Source: Flavobacteriaceae bacterium
GTDB taxonomy: Bacteria > Bacteroidota > Bacteroidia > Flavobacteriales > Flavobacteriaceae
Assembly (NCBI GenBank): GCA_021647985.1
Contig: JAKITQ010000001.1
Coordinates: 62,001 to 126,000 of the forward strand
Length of the DNA: 64,000 bases
Direction: 5' to 3'
Of the stretch, positions 8,659 to 17,895 are shown one piece after another; within the stretch, counting starts at the first letter, position 1, and the number at the start of each line of letters is the position of its first letter. The translations under genes and the position numbers were made by a program. The notes under the pieces are model-generated. The model made no database searches, was not told where the DNA came from, and saw nothing but the letters and a program-made list of their open reading frames with translations.

Positions 8659-10923
8659 TTATTTATAAACCAACTCAAATCTATCAAGATTCATTACTTT
8701 TGTCCAAGCAGCAATAAAATCTGTTACAAACTGCTCTTTAGAATCATCACTTGCATAAAATTCTGCTAATGCTCTAAGTTCTGAGTTTGAACCAAATATT
8801 AAATCTGCTCTTGTCGCTGTCCATTTATTTGCTCCTGTTTTGATGTCTTTCCCTACAAACTCTTCTTTAGTGTCAGATGTGGCTTCCCATTGAACGCCCA
8901 TACCTAATAAGTTAACAAAAAAGTCATTGGTAAGTTTATCCTTATTTGTAGTAAATATTCCGTTTTCACTTCCATCAAAATTTGTATTTAATGCGCGCAT
9001 TCCTCCAATTAAAACAGTCATTTCTGGTGCAGTAAGTGTTAGTAATTGTGCCTTATCAACCAGTAATTCTTCAGTAGAAACCGTGTATTTTGTTTTCAAA
9101 TAATTACGAAAACCATCTGCCATTGGCTCAAGGAGGTTAAATGAACTAATATCGGTTTGTTCAATAGTAGCATCTGTACGTCCTGAAGTGAATGGTACTT
9201 TATAGTTAAAACCTGCATTGCTTACAGCTTTTTCTACTCCAACAGTACCTGCCAAAACAATTAAATCTGCTATTGATACTTTTTTTGCACCTGATGTAGT
9301 ATTGAACTTTTTTTGAATTTTCTCTAAAACAGTCAATACTTTTTTCAATTGTTTAGGATTGTTTACTTCCCAATTTACTTGTGGCTCTAATCTAATTCTT
9401 GCGCCATTTGCTCCACCTCTTCTGTCTGAATTTCGATACGTTGAAGCAGAAGCCCAAGCTGTAGAAACCATTTCGCCAATTGATAAATCAGAATTTAAAA
9501 TTTGTTTTTTTAAAGACTCAACATCATTTTTAGTGATTGCTTCATAGTCAGCAACGGGAATTGGATCTTGCCAAATCAAATCCTCCGTTGGGGCTTCTGG
9601 TCCAAGATAAGTAGATTTCGGTCCCATATCTCTATGTGTTAATTTGAACCAAGCTCTTGCAAAAGCTTCATCAAAAGTATCTGGATTTTTATAAAATTTC
9701 CTTGATATTTTTTCATAAATAGGATCAAAACGCAATGCTAAATCTGTCGTGAACATTCCTGGTTTCACCATTTTATCTGAATCATAAGCATCTGGAACCA
9801 TCATTTTTGGGTTTTTAGGCTCCCATTGATGTGCTCCTGCCGGACTTTTTGTTAATTCCCATTCGTTTTCAAATAAATTAAAAAAGAACAAGTGACTCCA
9901 TTTTGCAGGAGTAGATGTCCAAACAACTTCTAAGCCTGATGTAATTGCATCTGCACCTTTTCCAGATTTATAATCACTTTTCCATCCAAAACCTTGCGCT
10001 TCAATACCTGATGATTCAGGGTCTGATCCAACGTGAGATGCGCTTGCAGCTCCGTGTGCTTTACCAAGTGTATGACCTCCAGCAATCAAGGCTACGGTTT
10101 CTTCATCATTCATTCCCATTCTTCCAAATGTTTCGCGAATATCTTTTGCAGCAAGGAGAGGATCTGGATTGCCATTTGGTCCTTCTGGGTTTACATAGAT
10201 TAATCCCATTTGAACTGCTGCTAAAGGCTGTTCAAGCTCTCGATCTCCTTTATAGCGTTTGCTATCGTCTAACCATTTTTCTTCAGAACCCCAATAAACA
10301 TCTTCGTTTGGTTGCCAAACATCTTTTCTACCTCCTGCAAACCCAAAAGTTCTAAAGCCTGTAGATTCTAAAGCTACATTACCTGTAAGAATCATTAAAT
10401 CTCCCCAAGAAATTTTATTACCGTATTTTTTCTTTATAGGCCAAAGCAATCTTCTTGCCTTATCCAAATTGGCATTGTCAGGCCAACTATTTTGTGGCGC
10501 AAATCGTTGTTGTGCAGATCTAGAACCTCCACGTCCATCTCCTGAACGATACGTACCTGCATTGTGCCAAGCCATTCTAATCATAAAGCCTGCATAAGTT
10601 CCGTAATCTGCTGGCCACCAATCTTGAGAGTCTGACATAAGTGCACGTATGTCTTTTTTTAATGCGACATAGTCTAAGCTTTTAAATTCTTTTACATAAT
10701 TAAATTCTTCATTTGTAGGGCTTGTTAACGCAGCGTGTTTACGTAGTAAATCTAAATTCAATCTATTGGGCCACCAATCACTATTACTAGCATTTCTACT
10801 GTTTAAGTTACTTTTTTTAGTAACAGTTGCGCCTGAAATTCCGTCTGTTGATTTGTTGTTATTTTCATTCCCACATGACGTAAGAAGTAATAACAAAATA
10901 ATAAATGATGCTGTTTTTTTCAT
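8659..10923 (-). CDS. katG: Catalase-peroxidase with lipoprotein signal
   Basis: The 754-residue bifunctional heme catalase-peroxidase destroys hydrogen peroxide. Distal-site residues are present in [11 protein letters not shown] (Arg116, Trp119, His120). The partners of the Met-Tyr-Trp crosslink are visible as [12 protein letters not shown] and GRMGMND, and the proximal heme histidine is in [10 protein letters not shown]. The C-terminal duplicated domain is complete. Unlike the usual cytoplasmic form, it starts with a lipoprotein signal (hydrophobic run, then LLTSC with Cys17) and an Asn/Ser-rich linker, so it should be exported and lipid-anchored. It is monocistronic, with a 312-bp upstream gap. 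It sits in an accessory-looking region, so transfer is possible. Confidence 0.95.
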   Translation of the reverse strand: MKKTASFIILLLLLTSCGNENNNKSTDGISGATVTKKSNLNSRNASNSDWWPNRLNLDLLRKHAALTSPTNEEFNYVKEFKSLDYVALKKDIRALMSDSQDWWPADYGTYAGFMIRMAWHNAGTYRSGDGRGGSRSAQQRFAPQNSWPDNANLDKARRLLWPIKKKYGNKISWGDLMILTGNVALESTGFRTFGFAGGRKDVWQPNEDVYWGSEEKWLDDSKRYKGDRELEQPLAAVQMGLIYVNPEGPNGNPDPLLAAKDIRETFGRMGMNDEETVALIAGGHTLGKAHGAASASHVGSDPESSGIEAQGFGWKSDYKSGKGADAITSGLEVVWTSTPAKWSHLFFFNLFENEWELTKSPAGAHQWEPKNPKMMVPDAYDSDKMVKPGMFTTDLALRFDPIYEKISRKFYKNPDTFDEAFARAWFKLTHRDMGPKSTYLGPEAPTEDLIWQDPIPVADYEAITKNDVESLKKQILNSDLSIGEMVSTAWASASTYRNSDRRGGANGARIRLEPQVNWEVNNPKQLKKVLTVLEKIQKKFNTTSGAKKVSIADLIVLAGTVGVEKAVSNAGFNYKVPFTSGRTDATIEQTDISSFNLLEPMADGFRNYLKTKYTVSTEELLVDKAQLLTLTAPEMTVLIGGMRALNTNFDGSENGIFTTNKDKLTNDFFVNLLGMGVQWEATSDTKEEFVGKDIKTGANKWTATRADLIFGSNSELRALAEFYASDDSKEQFVTDFIAAWTKVMNLDRFELVYK

Positions 10924-11235
10924 TTTTTTATATTTTTATGCGAGTGTAATGCAAATTAACAGATAATTAAGTTTTTTAATGAATTAAATAAATTGATAGT
11001 TTTTATAACTTCATAGATAATATCGATATTAGGTATTTTTTGGATGTTCGTTAAGATACATTGTTTACACAAGTTAAAGATTATACTTTACACTAAATGG
11101 GTTTCTAACCTTATTGACTTTTATTTTCAAATATTAATGCAAAATTGAAAATTTTTCAGACTTTCTTCATAGCACTTCACTTTGGGTTAAGCAACAAAAC
11201 CCATATTAACTATAGCCATTCTTACCCAGCGTTTT
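10924..11235. other. Intergenic region upstream of katG
   Basis: No ORF is supported. The stretch holds the katG promoter region. Near 11219-11237 is the word TTCTTACCCAGCGTTTTTT, directly after the barrel gene; its reverse (AACGCTGGGTAAGAA) resembles the flanking word upstream of that gene at 11873-11887 (ATGTTGGGTAACGTG). I see no clear OxyR or PerR box. Confidence 0.4.
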
Positions 11236-11853
11236 TTATATTCTTTTCATAATTCCAATTCCAAAAGCGAATGACTTTAATTTAAAATCGGACTCCTTAT
11301 AAAGTTTTGAAATTACATTATTATAATCCATAGTCATTTGTAATGCTATTTTTTTTGATAAATTGTATTCAATTCCTCCTCCAAATTTAACTCCCAGTCC
11401 ATATGAATTATCTGTTACTTCTTTATTTAATGAAAAAAGATTATTAAGTCCAACCTCTCCAAATAATCGAATTTTATTTGGAAGAAAATAATATTTTAAT
11501 GTTAGAGGCACCTCAATAAATCTAAAATCAATATTTTGTGGACTCGGAGGAACTATAAAGAAACAAACAGCACAATAATAAGTTCCAGTAAAGTCTTTGT
11601 TAGAATAATTGATTGCGGTGTTTATTGAAAGTCTCGTTTTTATTTCATATTCTAAGTTCAATCCTATTCGGTAATTTGTTTTATTGTAATCAGCAGAGTA
11701 GCCAGTATATTTATCAAATGCTATATTTTCAGAACTTAAATTCTTTTCAAGACTAGTATTTAGACCAATTCTCAGTTTGCTAAGTTTTTCTTGGGCATTA
11801 ATTCCATATGTGAAGAAAAGTATAATTCCAAATATTAATAGTGTCTTTTTCAT
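11236..11853 (-). CDS. Small outer-membrane beta-barrel protein (PorT/OmpW-like)
   Basis: I place the start at the ATG at 11853 (MKKTLLIFGIILFFTYGINAQ), which gives a standard signal peptide ending in NAQ; the ORF-track start adds 15 implausible residues. The mature protein of about 185 residues is built of alternating amphipathic strands (LRIGLNTSLEKN, YRIGLNLEYEIKTRLSINTA, FGGGIEYNLSKKIALQMTMDY) and ends in a hydrophobic strand. This is the pattern of the PorT-family/OmpW-like outer-membrane barrels common in Bacteroidota. No function is indicated. It is flanked on both sides by similar short words (GTTGGGTAACG and AACGCTGGGTAA), which suggests a single-gene cassette. Confidence 0.7.
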   Translation of the reverse strand: MKKTLLIFGIILFFTYGINAQEKLSKLRIGLNTSLEKNLSSENIAFDKYTGYSADYNKTNYRIGLNLEYEIKTRLSINTAINYSNKDFTGTYYCAVCFFIVPPSPQNIDFRFIEVPLTLKYYFLPNKIRLFGEVGLNNLFSLNKEVTDNSYGLGVKFGGGIEYNLSKKIALQMTMDYNNVISKLYKESDFKLKSFAFGIGIMKRI

Positions 11854-12048
11854 TTTCTTGATGTTTTTCATAATGTTGGGTAACGTGAGTATAAACACAC
11901 CACGGTGTTTATTTCATAAATACATCAACCCAAATATACGTAAATACTTCTTTGTTTGGAGGTTTGTAAAAGTTGATTTCTCAAATTCACTCCTGCAAGG
12001 TTTTTTTGAACCTTGTAGGTATAAAATGCAATCTACCACTTAAAAAAT

Positions 12049-12072
12049 AAAAGCCCTTAGAAAGGAGCTTTT
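12049..12072 (-). terminator. Terminator of the Acg-like gene
   Basis: AAAAGCCCTT-AGA-AAGGAGCTTTT is a hairpin with one bulge, about 60 bp past the stop at 12132. It is followed by a T-rich run on the minus strand. Confidence 0.55.
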
Positions 12073-12131
12073 AGGTTACTATTTTACTTTTTAATCGCTT
12101 GATGCAACGATAACCTTGGTTGGGCAAGCAA

Positions 12132-13257
12132 CTATTCCATAATGTAGTCATTTACATCTTTTCTCCACGATTTATAAGAAATTTTTGCACGTCCGACACG
12201 GACAATCATTTGTGTTTTTTCTCCATCGTTTATTTTTGCTAATACCCTAAATTTCTTTTTCAAGTTTCCCATTTCAGAATATTCTTGAATTACTTGATTG
12301 TATGGATGTGTTATAATTCCAAGTTTAGCAATTGCGATATTAAAGCGTGCATAATCTCTACCTGATTTTATCCAATCGAGTTTAGTATTTGTTTTTGTAG
12401 TGAAAAATATTAATCCTTTTGAGCTTTCAATTCCTTTATTAATTCCTTTCATTGTTGCTTTAAATGTCTTTTCGCTATGCCAAGTTAAACTGTCTCCATT
12501 ATTCATTTGTTTTGTTGCAATTTTCAATATAAATCCTTCATATCCCATTTGTGGCAGGCTTATTCCATCTCGCTTTTCTGCAAGTTCTTTTTCAGAGAAA
12601 CGAAACTTATTCCTTGTTTCTTCGTTGGTAGCTTTTGTTCTTGTCTCAATTTCCATTGCTGTGGTAAAAATATTTAAATATGGACGCATTTGTTCTTTAC
12701 CTGTGAAAAATTGTAATTGGCTATGATAATTACCCATTAGCGATTTTATACTTTCAAATTCAGTTTGTGTAATCATTTTTCCCGTATAAGGTTTCCGGTT
12801 TGTTCCACGCTGATAAATATAATCGTACAAAACATCTTTGTTTTTATTTGACGTTTTTACAAATGTGATTCTTGCAACAGGTTTTTCAGTCATTTCATTG
12901 GCTTTTAAAGTATAATCTCCTTGTGGTAAATACGCTACTTTGGTTTGGTAACCTTCTTGGCTCATTCCTATGCTTACAAGTTCTATAAAACAACCTGCTC
13001 CCATATGAATTTGTCTCGCTGGTGGGTCTGTCTCTGGTAACACGTGTTTTACATACAATAACATTTGGGTATCCAGAAATAGTATCTAAATACCACGACT
13101 GTGTGTTGTGTGGACTTGGTGCTGTTATACCATAAGCAATGGCTTTCATTACAGGTTTAGTGTAATCATTTGGGTTTGCTCTTTTTTCATATTGCGCATT
13201 TACGCTTGTCGTAACAACTGTAAGTAGTGAAATAATTGTGTTTCTTAATAGTTTCAT
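12132..13257 (-). pseudogene. Acg-like FMN nitroreductase, broken by one frameshift
   Basis: Two overlapping track ORFs make one protein. The 5' part starts at the ATG at 13257 (MKLLRNTIISLLTVVTTSVN, a signal peptide) and reads AIAYGITAPSPHNTQSWYLDTIS. The other frame carries on as DTQMLLYVKHVLPETDPPARQIHMGAGCFIEL and so on to 12132. The join is at about 13070-13076, where an extra G in TTTCTGGATACCC shifts the frame. Removing one base gives 374 codons. APSPHNTQ, LPETDPPARQIHMGAG and RGTNRKPY are hallmarks of the Acg subgroup of FMN-binding nitroreductase-like proteins. Either the gene is inactivated or the base is a sequencing error. The neighbouring regulator gene carries the same kind of lesion. 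Confidence 0.75.
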
Positions 13258-13332
13258 AATTTCTAAATTTAATTCAAAAGTATGCTGAAAATAAAAGTAA
13301 GTCATTGACCTACATCAAGAAAAAATATAAAA

Positions 13333-13910
13333 CTAATTGGATGTTATTCTCTTTCTAATTCGACTAAGTGTTTCAGGTGAGACATTGAGATAAGATGCAA
13401 GAAGATATTGCGGTACTCTTTGTGGTAAATCTGGTTTCAACGTTATTAGGTTTCGATATCGAGTCTCTGCATCATCCATAAATAAGGATTTGGCTTTTAT
13501 GCCAATTAATAAAAAGTCCTTCTGCCATTAACCTACCGATACGTTCAAATACAGGGTTATCTGTATACAGCTTATCAAATTTTTCAGTATTGGCTACAAA
13601 AATTTCACAATTTTCAAGACAAATAATATCTTTATCGGTAGGAGCTTTTGTTAGAACGCTTAAATAATCTGTTATAAAATCGTTTTCAAACGAAAATTCA
13701 TCAATTTTATCAACTCCTTCTTTATTGTAAACGCAAATACATTGCCCCTTTGTTGATAAATGCTATTTTATTACAAAAACTTCCATTATGTAAAAAATAG
13801 TCTCCTTTTTTTAGTTTTTTTAACTCAAATTGTTCTACAAATAATTCAGAACTTTCTCTGTCAATTTGTAATTGTTCTGTTAGGTACTTTATTAAACTGC
13901 TGTTGTTCAT
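13333..13910 (-). pseudogene. Crp/Fnr-family regulator, broken by two frameshifts
   Basis: The first frame (ATG at 13910, MNNSSLIKYLTEQLQIDRES) carries the start of a cyclic-nucleotide-binding-type beta-roll (LKKGDYFLHNGSFCNKIAFINKGAM) and stops after MYLRLQ. The next frame continues VYNKEGVDKIDEFSFENDFI through ENCEIFVANTEKF to LMAEGL. A third frame gives [20 protein letters not shown] and the recognition-helix region [20 protein letters not shown]. The shifts fall in short T runs (near 13735-13737 and 13511-13515), each cured by dropping one T. The repaired protein is about 191 residues, the usual size of flavobacterial Crp/Fnr regulators. It lies 75 bp upstream of the Acg-like gene, on the same strand, and may once have regulated it. 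Confidence 0.75.
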
Positions 13911-14056
13911 TTTTATGCCCAAAAGGTTTGGTTATACTTCTGTTGTGTACTAAGTTAGCCAATTTTTTTCACTATTAATTAATTTTGTAAATCAGTCAAT
14001 ATTTTATAACACACGCATTCACAATAAAGTATAACCATTGCTAGTATTGGATCAAG

Positions 14057-14072
14057 TCCATCAGCTGATGGA
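14057..14072. repeat. 16-bp perfect palindrome next to tRNA-Arg
   Basis: TCCATCAGCTGATGGA is a perfect 16-bp palindrome, 35 bp from the 3' end of the tRNA gene. It could be a DNA-binding site or part of a terminator; no T run follows closely. Function unknown. Confidence 0.5.
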
Positions 14073-14106
14073 TGGGGTTTAACCTTTTATATTATCAAAA
14101 CAAAAG

Positions 14107-14178
14107 TACCCTCGCTAGGAATCGAACCTAGATCTAAAGTTTAGGAAACTCTTGTTCTATCCGTTGAACTACGAGGGC
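14107..14178 (-). tRNA. tRNA-Arg(CCT)
   Basis: The reverse complement folds as a full cloverleaf. It has a 7-bp acceptor stem (GCCCTCG/CGAGGGT), D-arm GTTC-AACGGATA-GAAC, anticodon stem AGAGT/ACTTT with loop TTCCTAA, and T-arm CTAGG-TTCGATT-CCTAG. The anticodon CCT at positions 34-36 reads AGG (Arg). Length is 72 nt, and CCA is not encoded. The 3' end faces the accessory-looking genes at 8-14 kb. Confidence 0.95.
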
Positions 14179-14191
14179 TGAATTCATATTT

Positions 14192-14701
14192 TTAGGGTTT
14201 TTGTTCCAATGCCGTTTCAAATGATGTTATATAAGTATGAATTCGTTGATCTATATTCTGATAAAATAATTTATTGTATTTGGTATATTTATTATTGGAT
14301 ATTTGATAAACTTCAATCTCGGCGGTTAAGCCTGATTGCAATATAATAAAATCAGAAACTTTGTACAGGTATCTTTCATTTCTAATTTTAAAGTAAAAAG
14401 TAGGAGATACAGTGACATAATATTCTTTAAAATCATTTGGCCCCCACAGTAATTTAAAAGATACTTTTCCTGAAATTTCTTTATATTTATTATCATTGGT
14501 TGCTATTTCTTCAACCTTTTCGCTATGGTTTAATAACCATTTTTTTGCATGTAAGTGTAAGCTGTCTTTCGATACATCTTTAACCTCTAAAACACTAGAA
14601 TATAAAACTTTACCATTTTTTAACGGAAGTGCATCCAAGAGTTTGTTTTGTGCATTACAAACCAACGTAGAGAATAATAAAATGGTAATTATTTTGAGCA
14701 T
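14192..14701 (-). CDS. Small secreted protein, DUF4468-like
   Basis: The 169-residue protein has a signal peptide (MLKIITILLFSTLVCNAQ). Its mature sequence begins with GKVLYSSVLEVKDVSKDSLH and AKKWLLNH, and then forms short strands. This resembles the DUF4468 (TBP-like fold) secreted proteins of Bacteroidota, whose function is unknown. It is a single gene just 13 bp beyond the tRNA-Arg gene on the same strand and divergent from menC. The family call rests on the opening motif and size only. Confidence 0.6.
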   Translation of the reverse strand: MLKIITILLFSTLVCNAQNKLLDALPLKNGKVLYSSVLEVKDVSKDSLHLHAKKWLLNHSEKVEEIATNDNKYKEISGKVSFKLLWGPNDFKEYYVTVSPTFYFKIRNERYLYKVSDFIILQSGLTAEIEVYQISNNKYTKYNKLFYQNIDQRIHTYITSFETALEQKP

Positions 14702-14786
14702 TATATGATGTTAGTTTTTGTTGAAAATAAAAATAATTAAAGGATTTTACTAATTTTTATTCACTAATATTCGTTTAAAAATAATA

Positions 14787-14794
14787 TATATTTG
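14787..14794 (+). promoter_or_regulatory. -7 box of the menC operon promoter
   Basis: TATATTTG at 14787-14794 matches the Bacteroidota -7 consensus TANNTTTG, giving a start near 14800. This falls after the ORF-track start (14792) and before the ATG at 14813, supporting the latter as the menC start. Confidence 0.45.
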
Positions 14795-14812
14795 TTGTAT
14801 TGTAAAAACAGG

Positions 14813-15868
14813 ATGAAAGCCACCTATAAAAAATATATACTTCATTTTAAAATACCAGGTGGTACGTCAAGAGGTATTTTAAACACGAAAGAAACTTATT
14901 TTTTAAAAATTCAACAAGAAAATTTGATAGGAGTAGGTGAGTGTGCTTTATTCAAAGGGCTAAGCATTGATGATCGCGACGATTATGAAGATAAATTAAT
15001 ATGGTTGTGTAAAAATATCAATCTTGATAAAGATTATTTATTGACAGAATTAAAAGAATTTCCTTCGATACAATTTGGATTAGAACAAGCGCTGTTATCT
15101 TTTAAAAGCAGCGATATTTTTAATTTATTTCCTTCCGATTTTACTGATGGATTGGATAAAATTGCTATTAATGGATTAATTTGGATGGGAGATAAATCAT
15201 TTATGCAAAAACAAATCAAAGAAAAATTAAAAAAAGGTTTTACAACGATAAAATTAAAAATTGGGGCCATTGATTTTAAAACCGAATTGGATTTATTAAA
15301 ATCTATAAGAAGTGAATTTACAGCTAAAGAAATAGAACTTCGGGTTGATGCAAATGGCGCTTTTCATCCACAAGATGCATTGGAAAAGTTAAAAAAATTA
15401 TCGACATTTGATTTACACTCTATTGAACAACCCATTGCAGTAAAACAATGGGAAACGATGGCTTTTCTCTGTGAAAAAACACCATTACCAATTGCCTTAG
15501 ACGAAGAGTTAATTGGTGTTTTTGACAGAGCGAAAAAAGAAAATATGATGCAAATCATTAATCCACAGTTTATTATATTAAAACCTAGTTTGATAGGGGG
15601 TATTCAGGGAACTGATGAATGGATTGAAATATCTACTAGGCAGGGTAGTGGATGGTGGATCACATCAGCACTTGAAAGTAATATAGGTTTGAATGCCATT
15701 GCCCAATACACCTATACTTTACAAACTAATATGCCACAAGGATTGGGTACCGGTGGTTTATTTACAAATAACATACCTTCGCCTTTACTGGTAGATTGTG
15801 GTAAATTATTTTATAAGGTATCCGCAAAAAATAATTGGGATTTTACATTTTTAAATAGGAATAAATAA
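14813..15868 (+). CDS. menC: o-Succinylbenzoate synthase
   Basis: The 351-residue enolase-superfamily enzyme dehydrates SHCHC to o-succinylbenzoate in menaquinone synthesis. I use the ATG at 14813 (MKATYKKYILHFKIPGG), preceded by AGG, because a promoter box covers the earlier start. Superfamily catalytic residues are visible: KLK at 147-149, the metal ligands in RVDANGAF (Asp179), IEQPI (Glu205) and LDEELIG (Asp230), and Lys257 in ILKPSLIGG. MenC is distinguished from dipeptide epimerases mainly by context, since menE lies two genes downstream. The menaquinone made here is the probable electron donor pool for respiration in this organism. Confidence 0.88.
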   Translation: MKATYKKYILHFKIPGGTSRGILNTKETYFLKIQQENLIGVGECALFKGLSIDDRDDYEDKLIWLCKNINLDKDYLLTELKEFPSIQFGLEQALLSFKSSDIFNLFPSDFTDGLDKIAINGLIWMGDKSFMQKQIKEKLKKGFTTIKLKIGAIDFKTELDLLKSIRSEFTAKEIELRVDANGAFHPQDALEKLKKLSTFDLHSIEQPIAVKQWETMAFLCEKTPLPIALDEELIGVFDRAKKENMMQIINPQFIILKPSLIGGIQGTDEWIEISTRQGSGWWITSALESNIGLNAIAQYTYTLQTNMPQGLGTGGLFTNNIPSPLLVDCGKLFYKVSAKNNWDFTFLNRNK

Positions 15869-15870
15869 AC

Positions 15871-16824
15871 ATGAATTATATTCAACAGGCATACAAAGGC
15901 AACAATAACTTTTTAAATTATTTAGCCGCAATAATAATAATAACTATTGGTTGGCAAGTTTTAGGAATGATTCCTTTTATGCTAGTTGTCTCAGCACATA
16001 CTAATGATATTACTGAATTACTAGAAGCTTCAAAAGATACCTTTACGAGTTTAGGAATTGATAAAAACTTGTATTTATTTGTCATGCTTCTCATGTTTGT
16101 TTTTGGGTTGATTTCCTTGCTATTTGCTGTGGTAAAAATTCATAAAAGGCCTATTGTCAGTTTAGTAACGAGTAGAAAAAAAATTGATTGGAATAGAGTA
16201 TTTTATGGTTTTATTTTATGGTTTGGCATTACATTGGCAACAATATTAATAAATTATTCGTTAAGCCCAGAAAATTATATTTGGAATTTTAAAGCCATAC
16301 CATTTTTTATTTTGGTGATTGTTTCTATTGTAATGATGCCTATTCAAACTAGTTTCGAAGAATTATTATTTCGTGGATATTTTATGCAGGGATTGGGCGT
16401 GGTATTTAAAAATGCCTTTGTTCCATTATTTGTCACCTCCATTATATTTGGTTTGTTGCATATATTTAATCCCGAATATGATAAATTAGGTCCGTTGGTC
16501 ATGGTATATTACATAGGTACTGGGTTTTTATTTGGAATCACTACTTTAATGGATGAAGGAACTGAATTGTCTTTAGGTATGCATGCCGCAAATAATATAG
16601 TGGCGGCAATATTTGTGACAACGAATTGGGTAGTTTTACAAACGGATGCATTATTATTAGATATCTCAGAGCCAAATATTAGTTTTGAAATGGTTTTACC
16701 AGTATTTGTTATTTACCCTTTGGTGCTATTTGTTTTATCTAAAAAATATGGATGGACCAATTGGAAACATCATTTATTTGGTAGCATTGAAAAACCGGAA
16801 TTAATTACGGAAACAAGTGAATGA
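15871..16824 (+). CDS. CPBP-family intramembrane metalloprotease
   Basis: The 317-residue protein has about eight membrane segments and the CPBP (CAAX protease/bacteriocin-processing, Abi) signature. Motif 1 is EELLFRGYFMQGL (about 163-175), with the two catalytic glutamates and arginine. Motif 2 is FGLLHIFNP, and a third block contains GMHAANNI. Such proteases cut peptides in the membrane or contribute to stress or immunity functions; no substrate can be named. The gene begins 2 bp after menC, and its stop overlaps the start of menE by 4 bp. It is therefore co-expressed with menaquinone genes, an arrangement often seen in flavobacteria without a known reason. Confidence 0.85.
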   Translation: MNYIQQAYKGNNNFLNYLAAIIIITIGWQVLGMIPFMLVVSAHTNDITELLEASKDTFTSLGIDKNLYLFVMLLMFVFGLISLLFAVVKIHKRPIVSLVTSRKKIDWNRVFYGFILWFGITLATILINYSLSPENYIWNFKAIPFFILVIVSIVMMPIQTSFEELLFRGYFMQGLGVVFKNAFVPLFVTSIIFGLLHIFNPEYDKLGPLVMVYYIGTGFLFGITTLMDEGTELSLGMHAANNIVAAIFVTTNWVVLQTDALLLDISEPNISFEMVLPVFVIYPLVLFVLSKKYGWTNWKHHLFGSIEKPELITETSE

Positions 16825-17894
16825 AAAAAGGTCATTTACATATAGCTTTTAAATTAAATGGAGAATCGTTTAAAAACGAAAGCGATTTACTAAAATTCAT
16901 TAAGAATAAACACCCTGATATTGCCTTGTTCTTAACGCAATGGTTCGATGGCTCGGAATTTATTACGGTGCAAACATCGGGTTCTACCGGTAGCCCAAAA
17001 CCGATTAAACTGAAAAAAGAATTTATGATTAATTCTGCCAAAGCTACAGGTATATATTTTAATCTACCACAAAACACAAGTGCATTATTGTGTTTACCGA
17101 TAAATTTTATTGCTGGTAAAATGATGTTAATTAGATCTTTAGTTTTAGGTTGGCACTTAGACATTGTTGAATCAAGTACCAACCCATTAAAAGGAAATAA
17201 TAAGCAATATGATTTCGCGGCAATGGTACCCATACAATTATTTAACAGCCTAATTTTTATGGGGCATATAAAAAAATTAATTGTAGGAGGAGGCTTGGTT
17301 TCTAAAGAGATTGTTTTAAAATTACAAAAATTATCCACAGGAATCTATGCTACCTATGGTATGACTGAAACCATTACACATATTGCAGTAAAACCATTAA
17401 ATTTTGCAGCTAGTGATGCGTGTGAAAATGATGTTTTTCAAACTTTACCATCAGTTAGGCTTGGTAGAGATGCGCGTGGTTGTTTGCTAATTGATGCTCC
17501 AAATTTATCGGACGAGAGAATAATAACCAACGATTTGGTAACATTGATTTCCAATACTGAATTTAAATGGCTTGGCAGATATGACAATATTATAAATTCT
17601 GGAGGTGTAAAATTGATTCCTGAACAAATTGAAGAAAAGTTAAGCGAAATTATTTCGAATCGTTTTTTTGTTATTGGAATTCCTGATACTGTTTTAGGTG
17701 ATAAATTAATCCTTATTTGTGAAGGAGATCAACAAATAGATTTATTAAATAAAATTATTGGGTTTCAAAAAGAAAACGCAACAGATCTTGCTAAATTAGA
17801 AGTGCCAAAAAAGGTTTATTTTGTAAATAAATTTATAGTAACAGAATCTAATAAAATAAAAAGAACGGAAATATTAAAAACCATTAAATTTTAG
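16821..17894 (+). CDS. menE: o-Succinylbenzoate-CoA ligase
   Basis: The 357-residue ANL-superfamily adenylating enzyme is shorter than the usual 450-550 residues, as in the compact Bacteroidota MenE type. The P-loop is VQTSGSTGSPKPIKL (about 51-64), the A5 motif is ATYGMTETITHIA, and the A8 region reads GRYDNIINSGGVKLIPEQIEE. The final lysine is within ESNKIKRTEIL. It activates o-succinylbenzoate with ATP and CoA for the following MenB step. It overlaps the CPBP gene by 4 bp, and menC is two genes upstream, so the pathway assignment is consistent. menB and menD are not in this window. Confidence 0.87.
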   Translation: MKKGHLHIAFKLNGESFKNESDLLKFIKNKHPDIALFLTQWFDGSEFITVQTSGSTGSPKPIKLKKEFMINSAKATGIYFNLPQNTSALLCLPINFIAGKMMLIRSLVLGWHLDIVESSTNPLKGNNKQYDFAAMVPIQLFNSLIFMGHIKKLIVGGGLVSKEIVLKLQKLSTGIYATYGMTETITHIAVKPLNFAASDACENDVFQTLPSVRLGRDARGCLLIDAPNLSDERIITNDLVTLISNTEFKWLGRYDNIINSGGVKLIPEQIEEKLSEIISNRFFVIGIPDTVLGDKLILICEGDQQIDLLNKIIGFQKENATDLAKLEVPKKVYFVNKFIVTESNKIKRTEILKTIKF

Positions 17895-17895
17895 T

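Noticed and set aside
9945-10355. 136-aa plus-strand ORF opposite katG
   Set aside because: It is the shadow of the highly conserved katG coding sequence in another frame; the composition (HLHL, LQ-rich) is not protein-like.
14107-14178. tRNA-Arg as the attachment site of an integrated element
   Set aside because: No integrase gene and no second copy of the tRNA 3' end were seen in the window, so an att site cannot be supported.
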